Source: Candidatus Kaiserbacteria bacterium (GTDB lineage: Bacteria > Patescibacteriota > Minisyncoccia > Phycocordibacterales > UBA918). Taken from it: 33,664 nucleotides of DNA. The DNA is taken from assembly GCA_020428685.1 (NCBI GenBank), contig JAGQMJ010000010.1:1-33664 (forward strand), written 5' to 3'. Each line of letters begins with the position of its first letter. Within the stretch, counting starts at the first letter, position 1. A program made the position numbers and the translations under genes. The notes below the pieces were generated by a model that had not been told where the DNA came from, did not search any database, and saw only the letters and a list, made by a program, of their open reading frames with translations. This document shows, piece after piece, positions 1 through 6,863 of this stretch.

Positions 1-16
1 TCGGGGCCGGCCTTTT
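1..16. terminator. Right half of a repeated GC-rich hairpin
   Basis: The window opens with the loop remnant and the arm GGGGCCGGCC followed by TTTT. It matches one arm of the complete hairpin at 26092-26126 and the copy at the right edge. It would terminate a gene lying left of the window. Confidence 0.6.
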
Positions 17-26
17 AAAATCTAAT

Positions 27-146
27 TTAGAATAAACCACTTCCGCCAGAATAAGCAAAAATCATACTGAAAATAATCAAAATAGCGATTACTCCCCATA
101 CCCATTTGATAGCCTTCTTGGTCTTTTGATGAAATAAAAAACTCAT
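27..146 (-). CDS. 39-aa single-pass membrane peptide, unknown function
   Basis: A short open frame begins MSFLFHQKTKKAIKW and ends SGGSGLF. It has a basic N-terminus followed by one hydrophobic segment (about residues 15-33), so it should be a small membrane-anchored peptide. On the minus strand a TAGAAT box (153-158) lies 6 nt before the ATG with a TTTACT box 16 bp further up. That is the same leaderless layout as confirmed housekeeping genes in this window and is the main reason to call it real. The next gene is divergent, so the two share a roughly 65-bp promoter region. I do not recognise a family. Length and hydropathy are seen; membrane location is inferred. Confidence 0.6.
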   Translation of the reverse strand: MSFLFHQKTKKAIKWVWGVIAILIIFSMIFAYSGGSGLF

Positions 147-211
147 GGCGCTATTCTACCGTAGTATAGCAATTAGTAAAAGTGGGTAGTTTTCAGGTAA
201 AATAGTTAGAT

Positions 212-589
212 ATGTTTGATTTTCATCAAAAAAGAAAAATCAGAGAAGTAATCAATTCTCCTTTTACACAAGGTCTAATCCTTGTGTTGGTTTTGGTTGT
301 GGGTTGGAGTGCGTATATCAGGTTTGAAACCGCAATGGAAATGAGAGAAAGACGAGAGAAGGCCGAAGAGGAGGTTGTGATGCTTCAAGACAGAAAAGAT
401 TCACTGGAAGAGCAGGTGCAGTATTTGTCAGACGATAGAGGTATCGAAGCAGAGATGCGACGGCAGTTTGATGTGGCTTTGGAGGGGGAAAAAGTGGTGG
501 TTATTTTAGATGAAAAGAAAGAAAACGTGGAGCCTCTGGCGACCAGTACCGTGGAGACAGAAAAGAAGTGGTACCAGTTTTGGCGGTAA
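212..589 (+). CDS. FtsB/DivIC-like septum formation initiator
   Basis: This 125-aa protein has a short cytoplasmic N-terminus, one transmembrane helix (about residues 20-38), then a heptad-rich coiled coil (about 40-90) and a short acidic tail. That is the architecture of FtsB/DivIC, bitopic proteins that bridge FtsL and FtsQ/DivIB in the division complex. The region after the coil, with YLSDDRGIEAEMRRQFDVA, resembles the family's conserved stretch. A TAAAAT box (198-203) sits 8 nt before the ATG and there is no Shine-Dalgarno sequence, suggesting a leaderless message. The glutaredoxin gene follows after 40 bp with its own promoter. The family call is fairly safe; FtsB cannot be told from DivIC by eye. 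Confidence 0.8.
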   Translation: MFDFHQKRKIREVINSPFTQGLILVLVLVVGWSAYIRFETAMEMRERREKAEEEVVMLQDRKDSLEEQVQYLSDDRGIEAEMRRQFDVALEGEKVVVILDEKKENVEPLATSTVETEKKWYQFWR

Positions 590-615
590 ACTGATATACT
601 ATATTTCGTTAAGAT

Positions 616-621
616 TATAAT
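616..621 (+). promoter_or_regulatory. -10 box for a leaderless glutaredoxin message
   Basis: TATAAT lies 8 nt before the ATG at 630, so transcription would start at or next to the initiation codon. No clear -35 box is visible. Confidence 0.55.
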
Positions 622-629
622 TATTTGTT

Positions 630-869
630 ATGGATACTTCAGTTACAATTTACAGCACTCCAGTTTGTCATTTTTGCCAGTCAGCAAAAGAATTTTTCAA
701 GGAAAATAACGTTGACTACACAGAACATGACGTTGCAGCTGATGCTGAAAAGCGAGAAGAAATGATTAATATGACTGGACAAATGGGTGTGCCAGTTATC
801 AAGATTGGAGACGATGTTATCATCGGTTTCGATGAGCCAAAGCTCAAGGAGCTCTTGAAGATTGAGTAG
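630..869 (+). CDS. Glutaredoxin family protein (NrdH/Uxx-star type)
   Basis: A 79-aa thioredoxin-fold protein with the redox pair Cys13-His-Phe-Cys16 right after the first strand (TIYSTPVCHFC), the cis-proline motif MGVPVIKIGDDVI near residue 54, and the GF(D)EPKLKELL C-terminal helix. These are the glutaredoxin hallmarks and the length is normal for the small NrdH-like branch. It should act as a cytoplasmic dithiol carrier, possibly reduced by the thioredoxin reductase at 32381-33304, although that partnership is inferred. It is monocistronic: its own TATAAT lies 8 nt upstream and a strong bidirectional terminator follows. Confidence 0.9.
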   Translation: MDTSVTIYSTPVCHFCQSAKEFFKENNVDYTEHDVAADAEKREEMINMTGQMGVPVIKIGDDVIIGFDEPKLKELLKIE

Positions 870-878
870 GTCATAAAG

Positions 879-924
879 ACATATAAAAACAAAACCACCA
901 AAAGGTGGTTTTGTTTTTATATGT
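879..924. terminator. Perfect 21-bp bidirectional terminator
   Basis: Arms 879-899 and 904-924 are exact reverse complements around an AAAA loop. The stem core is CCACC/GGTGG flanked by A- and T-rich ends, so it gives a U-run on either strand. It closes the glutaredoxin gene (+) and overlaps the stop codon of the SGNH hydrolase gene (-). Confidence 0.9.
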
Positions 925-1705
925 GGTAACCATTCTCAGACATTTTGCGCCATAGTCTGTTATACCAAAGTCGGTATCCCTCTGAGCTAGGGTGTATGCC
1001 ATCAGTAGCAAATAGTGAATCAGGATCTTTTGCAAAAGGATTGTTTCTGTCTTTAGAAAAAAGATTGATTGTTGGTACCTCATATTCATAAGTAACTTCG
1101 CGTATTACTCCTTGCACTTTATGACAACGTTTTTTTAAGAAATGTTGAATAATTGAAGGGAAGATGGGGGCCGAACCAATGTTGTTGTAGATTAAGAAAA
1201 TAACTCTATGGTCACTCAGTTTGGTGAGTTGAGGAATTATTTCGTTGAGCTGTTTTCGTAGTTTCTTTAGTCTGGTCATGTGCCAGACATCATTGCCTCC
1301 AGCGCTAACAATAATAAAGTCAAAAGTTTCATTATTGAGTTCTTTAATTTGGTTATTAAGGTTCCCAACTAATCCGCCATTTTCTGCTTTATTATAAATT
1401 CTTGCTTCTGGAAAGTCGTGTGCGAGTCTACCGGCTATGGTGTCCTCTGGCCTGCTGGCTCCTGTTCCTACAGCAGTACTGTCTCCTAGGATAAGAATTT
1501 TTTTACCGCTCGTGTCTGTCCTAGAAAAAGGAGCAGTGGTAAGCCCGAGTATTTTATTTTTAGATAGTCGCACTATCATGCTGACGATTCTAATAACAAG
1601 AAGGGTAATGGCCGAGTTAATTAAAAATACAATCAACTCCTCGTTGTTTGTCGGTACGAGTGATTTAGTAAAGTCTGTCAGCCAATTTAAGATGTTCTGT
1701 GTCAT
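917..1705 (-). CDS. Membrane-anchored SGNH/GDSL hydrolase
   Basis: This 262-aa protein has an N-terminal hydrophobic segment (about residues 23-45) and then an SGNH hydrolase domain. Block I is ILGDSTAVGTGAS with the nucleophile Ser, block II is carried by ENGGLVGN, block III is SAGGND with the oxyanion Asn, and block V is DGIHPSSEGY with the catalytic Asp and His. All four family residues are present, so it is probably an active esterase, lipase or thioesterase facing outward from the membrane. It is the downstream gene of a pair, 2 nt after the paralogue at 1708-2454. The pair diverges from an acyltransferase/ACP operon, suggesting a role in acyl-group removal or transfer; the substrate is unknown. 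Confidence 0.85.
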   Translation of the reverse strand: MTQNILNWLTDFTKSLVPTNNEELIVFLINSAITLLVIRIVSMIVRLSKNKILGLTTAPFSRTDTSGKKILILGDSTAVGTGASRPEDTIAGRLAHDFPEARIYNKAENGGLVGNLNNQIKELNNETFDFIIVSAGGNDVWHMTRLKKLRKQLNEIIPQLTKLSDHRVIFLIYNNIGSAPIFPSIIQHFLKKRCHKVQGVIREVTYEYEVPTINLFSKDRNNPFAKDPDSLFATDGIHPSSEGYRLWYNRLWRKMSENGYHI

Positions 1706-1707
1706 GG

Positions 1708-2454
1708 TTATTTGTGAAGCTCTTGAAGTTTATGAATAGAAACTGATTTGATTCTCTCGTACCAAATGCTGTAGCCTGTGTCGTTTGGGTGTATACAGTC
1801 GTGAGCAAAATGGTGACGTCCTTTTTCTATCAGAGGTTCGTCTTTGAATTCTGTAAATAAGGGCACATGCACTGCACCTTGTTCTCTGCAGATACTCTCA
1901 CATAATCTTGAGAGTTGGCGACTACGATAGGTAAAAATAGCACTGATAGGAAAATGAAAGATTGGGGCAGTGCCGACGTTGTTCATTGAAATGATGATAG
2001 TAGAAGAGGCTCCCATCTCCTTAGTGTAGGCTAGAATTTTCTCAAGTTCAGCCTTGAAATTTCTAAATGGAGTGAAAGACAAAGTATCTATCCCTCCAGT
2101 ATTGATCATGACAATATCAAAATGTTGATCTAGTAAAGTTTCGATTTTTTCACGAGTTCTTTTTATGCTCATAGAATTCTCAGATTCGTTTACAAGTGAA
2201 AAGCGAGGGAAGTCTCTAATGAGCATGCCAGCAATTGAGGATGAGGCTTCCGAAGCGCCTGTCCCAAGAGCTGTGCTGTCCCCGATTACTAGTATCCTCG
2301 CTGATTCATTTTCAGCTTTATTTGCTGCGGCTCTAGCTTGTTTACCAGCTTTAATAGCCCTTCGTAATCTAATGCTAATCCAGACAGTCTCAAAAGCTAT
2401 GGCTAGAAATAAGAATAATAATCCGATTTTGGTTAGAATTTCCAGATTATCCAT
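1708..2454 (-). CDS. SGNH hydrolase-fold paralogue with degenerate oxyanion blocks
   Basis: A 248-aa paralogue of the downstream protein: N-terminal transmembrane helix (about residues 4-26) and block I VIGDSTALGTGAS with Ser, while HDCIHPNDTGY keeps the DxxH pair. Block III reads NTGGIDT where the sister has SAGGND, so the oxyanion Asn is Ile, and the block II Gly region ENGGLVGN has become ENSMSIKR. It may therefore be a pseudoenzyme or use other chemistry. The ATG at 2454 is preferred over a GTG 15 nt upstream because TATAAT (2461-2466, minus strand) lies 6 nt before it and would overlap the longer frame. It is probably co-transcribed with the gene at 917-1705. Confidence 0.8.
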   Translation of the reverse strand: MDNLEILTKIGLLFLFLAIAFETVWISIRLRRAIKAGKQARAAANKAENESARILVIGDSTALGTGASEASSSIAGMLIRDFPRFSLVNESENSMSIKRTREKIETLLDQHFDIVMINTGGIDTLSFTPFRNFKAELEKILAYTKEMGASSTIIISMNNVGTAPIFHFPISAIFTYRSRQLSRLCESICREQGAVHVPLFTEFKDEPLIEKGRHHFAHDCIHPNDTGYSIWYERIKSVSIHKLQELHK

Positions 2455-2565
2455 GACAAAATTATACACTAATACTCAAAAATATCTTATTTGCCAATGC
2501 TTTTCATGTGGCTGCATAAGTGTCATAATTTTTTGCACCAATACGGAGTCTATTAAATTTGGTAC

Positions 2566-2571
2566 TATACT
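2566..2571 (+). promoter_or_regulatory. -10 box of the acyltransferase-PPTase-ACP-FeeM operon
   Basis: TATACT is followed after 8 nt by ATG at 2580, the same spacing as other leaderless starts here. The divergent SGNH promoter lies about 100 bp away. Confidence 0.5.
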
Positions 2572-2579
2572 TAGATAAT

Positions 2580-2597
2580 ATGAAAATAATTTATTAG
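2580..2597 (+). CDS. Five-codon leaderless mini-ORF (MKIIY) before the acyltransferase
   Basis: ATG-AAA-ATA-ATT-TAT-TAG begins 8 nt after a TATACT box and ends 2 nt before the acyltransferase ATG at 2600. That ATG lacks a good Shine-Dalgarno sequence. A ribosome that loads on the leaderless mini-ORF would terminate beside the real start, so translational coupling is plausible. This is inference from layout only. Confidence 0.4.
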   Translation: MKIIY

Positions 2598-2599
2598 GC

Positions 2600-3235
2600 A
2601 TGCTAAAGAAAGATTGGATCCTAGTTTGTACTCAAATGCTTGCATATATTGTAGCAGCAATACCTCTTCGTCTTTTTTATGATGTAAAAAGAAGATTTGT
2701 TGGAGATATTGGAAAAATCAGAAAAGGTTCACTGATTATTTCCAACCATCAATCAATGGTTGACCCCTTTCTTGTTTTAGCTTGTCTACCACTTAAGGAT
2801 TTTTTAAGATTGTTGCCAATAAGATTTCCGGCTTCAGATGTCATATATAAAAACCCGCGCTTCAATCCAAAAATTTTCCCCATAATGACTCTGCTTGGAT
2901 GCTTCTCAATCGGTGGAACAGTTTCAGAGAGAACTCATGCGATTTTCTATATTAGAGATTTGCTCAACAAAAACAAAACCGTCTTTCTTTTTCCAGAGGG
3001 TGCCATCAGTCGAGAAGATAATGTTTTAAACTTAAAACAAGGAGTAGACTTCTTTATTAAGAATACTCACAGTGTCATGTTTGTACGTCTTGAAGGACTG
3101 AATCATAAAGTAAGAGGGGTCGAAAAGACAGGGCACTATGTGACGTTTGGTGAAGTATTTGATCCGCCGCCCGCTATGTCAGTCGAAGAGATGAAAGATT
3201 ATCTAGAGAGCTTACATCAACATGAGCTATTTTAA
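2600..3235 (+). CDS. PlsC-like lysophospholipid/acyl acyltransferase
   Basis: A 211-aa protein with the glycerolipid acyltransferase signature: the NHQSMVD block (His50-x4-Asp55) carrying the catalytic dyad, and FPEGAIS (residues 131-137) matching the FPEGxxS acceptor-binding block. A hydrophobic segment at residues 5-26 suggests membrane association. Enzymes of this family move acyl chains from acyl-ACP or acyl-CoA to a hydroxyl or amine acceptor; PlsC itself makes phosphatidic acid. Here it is first in an operon with a phosphopantetheinyl transferase, an ACP and an N-acyltransferase. It may therefore finish a product, in the manner of ornithine-lipid O-acylation, rather than serve bulk phospholipid synthesis. 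It overlaps the next gene by 14 nt. Confidence 0.85.
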   Translation: MLKKDWILVCTQMLAYIVAAIPLRLFYDVKRRFVGDIGKIRKGSLIISNHQSMVDPFLVLACLPLKDFLRLLPIRFPASDVIYKNPRFNPKIFPIMTLLGCFSIGGTVSERTHAIFYIRDLLNKNKTVFLFPEGAISREDNVLNLKQGVDFFIKNTHSVMFVRLEGLNHKVRGVEKTGHYVTFGEVFDPPPAMSVEEMKDYLESLHQHELF

Positions 3236-3947
3236 TGACCTGTTTGTCCTAGATACTTTTACCGAACAAACTAAACTTTTTGAACTGATTAGTGTTGATG
3301 ATGTGTTGAAAATTCCGGTTGATAGTTTTTTGTCTGCTTATGAAATCAGTCTTTATGATTTGGTTGTCGCAAGTAAAAAAGATGAATGGTTGGCCGGAAG
3401 AAAAGCAGCTAAGAAGTGCATAGTTAGGATTTTGAATAGTCATGGGCACAAGACTGAGCAGAAAGATATTGAGATTAGAAATGATGATAAAGGAGTACCT
3501 TTTTTTACTTTGACCGAAAGTACAGATTCCTTGCTGATTGCTATGGTCAATGGCTATACTTCGTCCATATCTCACTGCGAAGGATTTGCTGTCGCTTCGG
3601 TGATGGATTCATCAGAAGGGGGTCTGGGTGTAGATATAGAGAAAATACAAAAGTTTAAAACTGGCACCGTTGAGGCTTTTATGAATAAGCAAGAATATGA
3701 TGAGTATGTCAAGCTCGAGCCATTAGAGCAAAACAAATGGGCTACTGTAGTCTGGTCTCTAAAAGAAGCTTATTTGAAGGCTATAAAGCAGGGTCTTCGA
3801 GTGCATCCCAAAGGTATTAGTTTTAGTAAAAATACCCCAAAAAACACTTTTTCACATATTGTGCATGATAATCAAAAAGCGGTACCAGCTTCGGTATACT
3901 GTAGTATATATAAGGAAGAATTCGTCATTACCTGTATAAAGATATGA
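3222..3947 (+). CDS. Sfp-type 4'-phosphopantetheinyl transferase
   Basis: This 241-aa protein shows the motifs of the Sfp/HetI branch: WLAGRKAAKK (residues 56-65), SISHCEGFAVAS (115-126), GVDIE (136-140) with the Mg-binding Asp138, and WSLKEAYLKA (178-187) with the catalytic WxxKEA. It should transfer phosphopantetheine from CoA to a carrier-protein serine, and the obvious partner is the ACP encoded immediately downstream. It overlaps the upstream gene by 14 nt and the ACP start by 4 nt (ATGA), so the three are translationally coupled. The length is normal for the Sfp type, which usually serves secondary metabolism rather than housekeeping fatty-acid synthesis (AcpS). Confidence 0.92.
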   Translation: MSYFNDLFVLDTFTEQTKLFELISVDDVLKIPVDSFLSAYEISLYDLVVASKKDEWLAGRKAAKKCIVRILNSHGHKTEQKDIEIRNDDKGVPFFTLTESTDSLLIAMVNGYTSSISHCEGFAVASVMDSSEGGLGVDIEKIQKFKTGTVEAFMNKQEYDEYVKLEPLEQNKWATVVWSLKEAYLKAIKQGLRVHPKGISFSKNTPKNTFSHIVHDNQKAVPASVYCSIYKEEFVITCIKI

Positions 3948-4198
3948 AATCATACGATGAAATAGTGAGTGAGGTGAAAGAATTGATTGCTTTAAAATTT
4001 AATTTTCCGCTAGAAGAAATTCAGCCTAGCAGTAATATCTCCACTCTAGCCAAGGACTCTATTCAGCTATTCGAGTTATTGCTTTCCTTTGAACAATATT
4101 ACCAAATGGAAGCGGCTTATGAAGATGTGGTACAGATGCATACAGTGGAAGATGTGACAAAATATTTAGCTAAGAACAAGTACGGTGTAACTCAGTAG
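3944..4198 (+). CDS. Acyl carrier protein
   Basis: An 84-aa four-helix carrier protein with the attachment motif KDSIQLFELL; Ser39 is the probable phosphopantetheine site (DSI instead of the usual DSL). The helix II region and the acidic C-terminal half fit the PP-binding fold. It lies between its likely activating enzyme (PPTase, 4-nt overlap) and its likely user (FeeM-like N-acyltransferase, 4 nt downstream). This mirrors the ACP-plus-N-acyltransferase pairing known from environmental FeeL/FeeM clusters. No acyl-ACP synthetase, ketosynthase or FabD-like gene is in the window, so the source of the acyl chain is unknown. Confidence 0.9.
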   Translation: MKSYDEIVSEVKELIALKFNFPLEEIQPSSNISTLAKDSIQLFELLLSFEQYYQMEAAYEDVVQMHTVEDVTKYLAKNKYGVTQ

Positions 4199-4202
4199 AG
4201 AT

Positions 4203-4853
4203 ATGATTCAATACAAAATCGCTACTACTGTCACCGAAAAAGAATCAGCGATTTCTCTGGTCAAAGGTGTGTATGTGAGAGAGGGGTATCTGAAGTCTGC
4301 ATCAGATGATGTTGCATCGATTAGTGATTATATAAATTTACCGGAAGCGGTTACTGTCCTGGCACAAGAGGGGGATTTTTTGGGAGGCACTATCACTATG
4401 GTGCTGGATTCTTCTGGCGGTCTGCCGATGGATATTATTTATAGAGCTGAATTATCTGAATTTAGAAGTGGCGGACATAAGCTGGCGGAGGTTTGCCAGT
4501 TTGCTGTGGACTGGGACTTGCATGATGACGGCGCGAGTAAGCATTCAAATCCCGAGGTGAGCCTAGGCTTATTGTCTCACGTCATCCATTCTGCCATTAG
4601 GTGTGATGTGACTCATCTTTGTTTTACTATCAATCCAAAACACGCAGGATTTTATCAGTCCATGGGTTGTGTCCAAATTGGGGGAGAGAAAGAATATCCT
4701 CTAGTGAACTCAGCACCTGCTTTAGCTTTTATGCTTGACCTCAAGGCAATTGTCGGCTCTATAAATGAGGGGGTTATGCCAAAATTTTCTCTAATCAAAA
4801 AGATGTACGATTTTAAACCAGCTGAATCGTTTTTTGATAAGCTTTCTAATTAG
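4203..4853 (+). CDS. FeeM/LuxI-like N-acyltransferase (putative N-acyl amino acid synthase)
   Basis: A 216-aa GNAT-fold protein resembling the N-acyl amino acid synthase and autoinducer synthase group. The N-terminal half has the V(Y)xxEGY-like loop (VYVREGYLKS), the middle has KLAEVCQFAVD (about residues 93-103), and the C-terminal half has the characteristic TINPKHAGFYQSMGC strand-helix (142-156) followed by EKEYPLVNSAPAL. Such enzymes take an acyl chain from acyl-ACP and place it on an amino group. The adjoining ACP and PPTase support that role. The acceptor (amino acid, homoserine, amine) cannot be read from sequence. It ends 5 bp from the convergent exporter operon. Confidence 0.7.
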   Translation: MIQYKIATTVTEKESAISLVKGVYVREGYLKSASDDVASISDYINLPEAVTVLAQEGDFLGGTITMVLDSSGGLPMDIIYRAELSEFRSGGHKLAEVCQFAVDWDLHDDGASKHSNPEVSLGLLSHVIHSAIRCDVTHLCFTINPKHAGFYQSMGCVQIGGEKEYPLVNSAPALAFMLDLKAIVGSINEGVMPKFSLIKKMYDFKPAESFFDKLSN

Positions 4854-4858
4854 TAGCT

Positions 4859-5608
4859 TTAATAAGTGGGAAGATTGATGGGTGCGACGTGTTCGACACT
4901 TCCTTTGGTGGTGTTTGTTAGCAGGTAATTTCTGTCCTCAATCTTTTTTACTACACCATCTTCAAGCCGAATGATCCGGTTGCAGTGATTGGCGTACTCT
5001 TCTTCATGTGTCACCATGACAATCGTTTGTCCCTCTTCATTTAGCTTTGCCAGTAGGTCTATCACGGAGCGTCCAGAAACACTGTCTAGGTTGGCCGTTG
5101 GCTCATCAGCGAAAAGAATTTTTGGTTTTCCAGCGATTGCTCTTGCAACCGATACTCGCTGTTGTTCGCCGCCGGATAATTGAGAGGGTAGGTTGTTGTA
5201 TTTTCCTTCCAGTCCAACAGAATCAATTACTTCTTTTGATATTTTTTGAGCTGTTTTCCAGTCTATACCACGCATCAGCAAGGGTGTAAGAACGTTTTCG
5301 GTAACATTTAAGTCAGGAATGAGGGCGTAATCTTGGAATATGTAACCTAGCGTGTACAGTCTAAAGTTTACCAATTCACTTTCGTCAAAATCTAGTATAT
5401 TCTTGCCATCAATGGTAATTTCTCCCGAGGTAGGCTTGTCTAAGGCTGACAGCTGGTAGAGTAAGGTGGATTTACCGGCGCCGGATTTACCCATGATTGC
5501 GACGAATTCACCAGCGGAAACTTCAATATCGATGTTTTTAAGCACCTTATTTTCAAGGGTGTCTTTGCCGTAGCTTTTACAAATATTTTTTCCGGTGATG
5601 ATGCTCAT
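4859..5608 (-). CDS. ABC transporter ATP-binding protein (MacB/LolD class)
   Basis: A 249-aa nucleotide-binding subunit with Walker A GKSGAGKST (residues 40-48), Q-loop FQDY (91-94), signature LSGGEQQR (144-151), Walker B ILFADEP with catalytic Glu169, and switch His in VTHEEEYA. The sequence style is that of the MacB/LolD/FtsE class, which pairs with FtsX-fold permeases. It is the last gene of a three-gene minus-strand operon (adaptor, permease, ATPase), with 5 nt between permease stop and its ATG. It converges on the acyltransferase operon, so the complex may export that operon's product; this is inference from position. Confidence 0.93.
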   Translation of the reverse strand: MSIITGKNICKSYGKDTLENKVLKNIDIEVSAGEFVAIMGKSGAGKSTLLYQLSALDKPTSGEITIDGKNILDFDESELVNFRLYTLGYIFQDYALIPDLNVTENVLTPLLMRGIDWKTAQKISKEVIDSVGLEGKYNNLPSQLSGGEQQRVSVARAIAGKPKILFADEPTANLDSVSGRSVIDLLAKLNEEGQTIVMVTHEEEYANHCNRIIRLEDGVVKKIEDRNYLLTNTTKGSVEHVAPINLPTY

Positions 5609-5613
5609 GATAT

Positions 5614-6861
5614 TTATTTACGACCCAAAATGGCATTTAGGGTATTTTGTCTAGTAATCATCCAGGCTGGCACAAATCCGGCAATAATGGTCACGATTAG
5701 TAGTGCTCCGGCACGAATCATCATGCCTTCAGGTGAGATGCTGAGAGAAGCGTTGGAAAAAGGGAAGTCGATTGGGTTTTCTATAAAATATGGAATTAAG
5801 CCAAACTGAGTGATGATTATGCCGAGTGTTGATCCAATGATTGTATAGAATATGGCTTGCGTGACGTAGGCGTATTCGATAGTGCGGCGAGTGATGCCTA
5901 TTGCCTTTAGGATACCAATCTGACGCCTCCTAGATAGGGCATTAATAAAAATAATGATAAAGATTGTGATAGATGCAACGGCGATTCCGATTGCGCCAAC
6001 AAAAAATCCAAGCAGAGTAAAAGTGCCTTTAATATCAACTACAAACTTAGGGATGTCGTCCGTAAACGAATTTATTTTTGCCAGCTCGGTTAAGTCACTT
6101 TCACGCAGTCTGTCTCTGACGGTAGTTTCATCGTATGGGTGATTGAGTCTGACTGATACTTGGTTTGCGTTGTGGTCTACTCGATCAAACATTCTCCGGA
6201 ATTCTCTTTCAGGTATGTAGACAGCTAATGATACTTGGTCCACTTTTGAGTCTACAATTCCTTTCACTATGAATTCGCGAGTTTGGTTATTGACTGTTAC
6301 TAGTACCGGATCACCAGGATAAATATTTTTAAGTGAATCAAACACGTCACCAAATTCAGCAGCGTATCTGTCCACGCTATATTTACCAAGTAGTATGTAG
6401 CCGCTTTCGTTTGGATTTAGATATTCTCCTTCAGAAACCAAGCTGCTTATGTTGGAAGTCTCATCCTCGGCTTCTGGGTCGATACCGGTGATATTGACCG
6501 CGATTATGTCTGGCTCAGCATTCAGGCTCCTTCTTTCTTTATAGTTGGCCTCAATAGTCGCCATACCAACATAACGCGGCGAAAAAGCAGCAATTTCATG
6601 GTATGAGCTTAGTTCAGAGATAAGCCTCTCAGTTTCTTTGATTCTAGTCTCACCGTCTAGTGGGTTGATACTAATGTCGCCAATGGCCTCTGTGCGCACT
6701 TCGTGCATGGCACCATCAACGATACCAATCAAAATACCACTAACACTCACTAAGTTTAGGAAGGTGAAAAGTATGACGGAGATAATAAGAAGGGTGGTCC
6801 AAAGACTAGCTCTTTGAATTTGTCGTAGTCCAAGAAATAATCCAATCCTTAATTCTCTCAT
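5614..6861 (-). CDS. FtsX/MacB-like ABC permease
   Basis: This 415-aa protein has the MacB plan: one N-terminal transmembrane helix (about 19-46), a large extracytoplasmic MacB-core-like domain (about 50-270), then three C-terminal helices (about 285-310, 330-356, 378-402) forming the FtsX domain. The sequence SRRRQIGILKAIGITRRTI between helices is the typical FtsX coupling loop. It should work by mechanotransmission with the ATPase encoded downstream and the adaptor encoded 2 nt upstream. No TolC-like channel is visible, in keeping with a single-membrane envelope. The substrate is unknown. Confidence 0.9.
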   Translation of the reverse strand: MRELRIGLFLGLRQIQRASLWTTLLIISVILFTFLNLVSVSGILIGIVDGAMHEVRTEAIGDISINPLDGETRIKETERLISELSSYHEIAAFSPRYVGMATIEANYKERRSLNAEPDIIAVNITGIDPEAEDETSNISSLVSEGEYLNPNESGYILLGKYSVDRYAAEFGDVFDSLKNIYPGDPVLVTVNNQTREFIVKGIVDSKVDQVSLAVYIPEREFRRMFDRVDHNANQVSVRLNHPYDETTVRDRLRESDLTELAKINSFTDDIPKFVVDIKGTFTLLGFFVGAIGIAVASITIFIIIFINALSRRRQIGILKAIGITRRTIEYAYVTQAIFYTIIGSTLGIIITQFGLIPYFIENPIDFPFSNASLSISPEGMMIRAGALLIVTIIAGFVPAWMITRQNTLNAILGRK

Positions 6862-6863
6862 GG

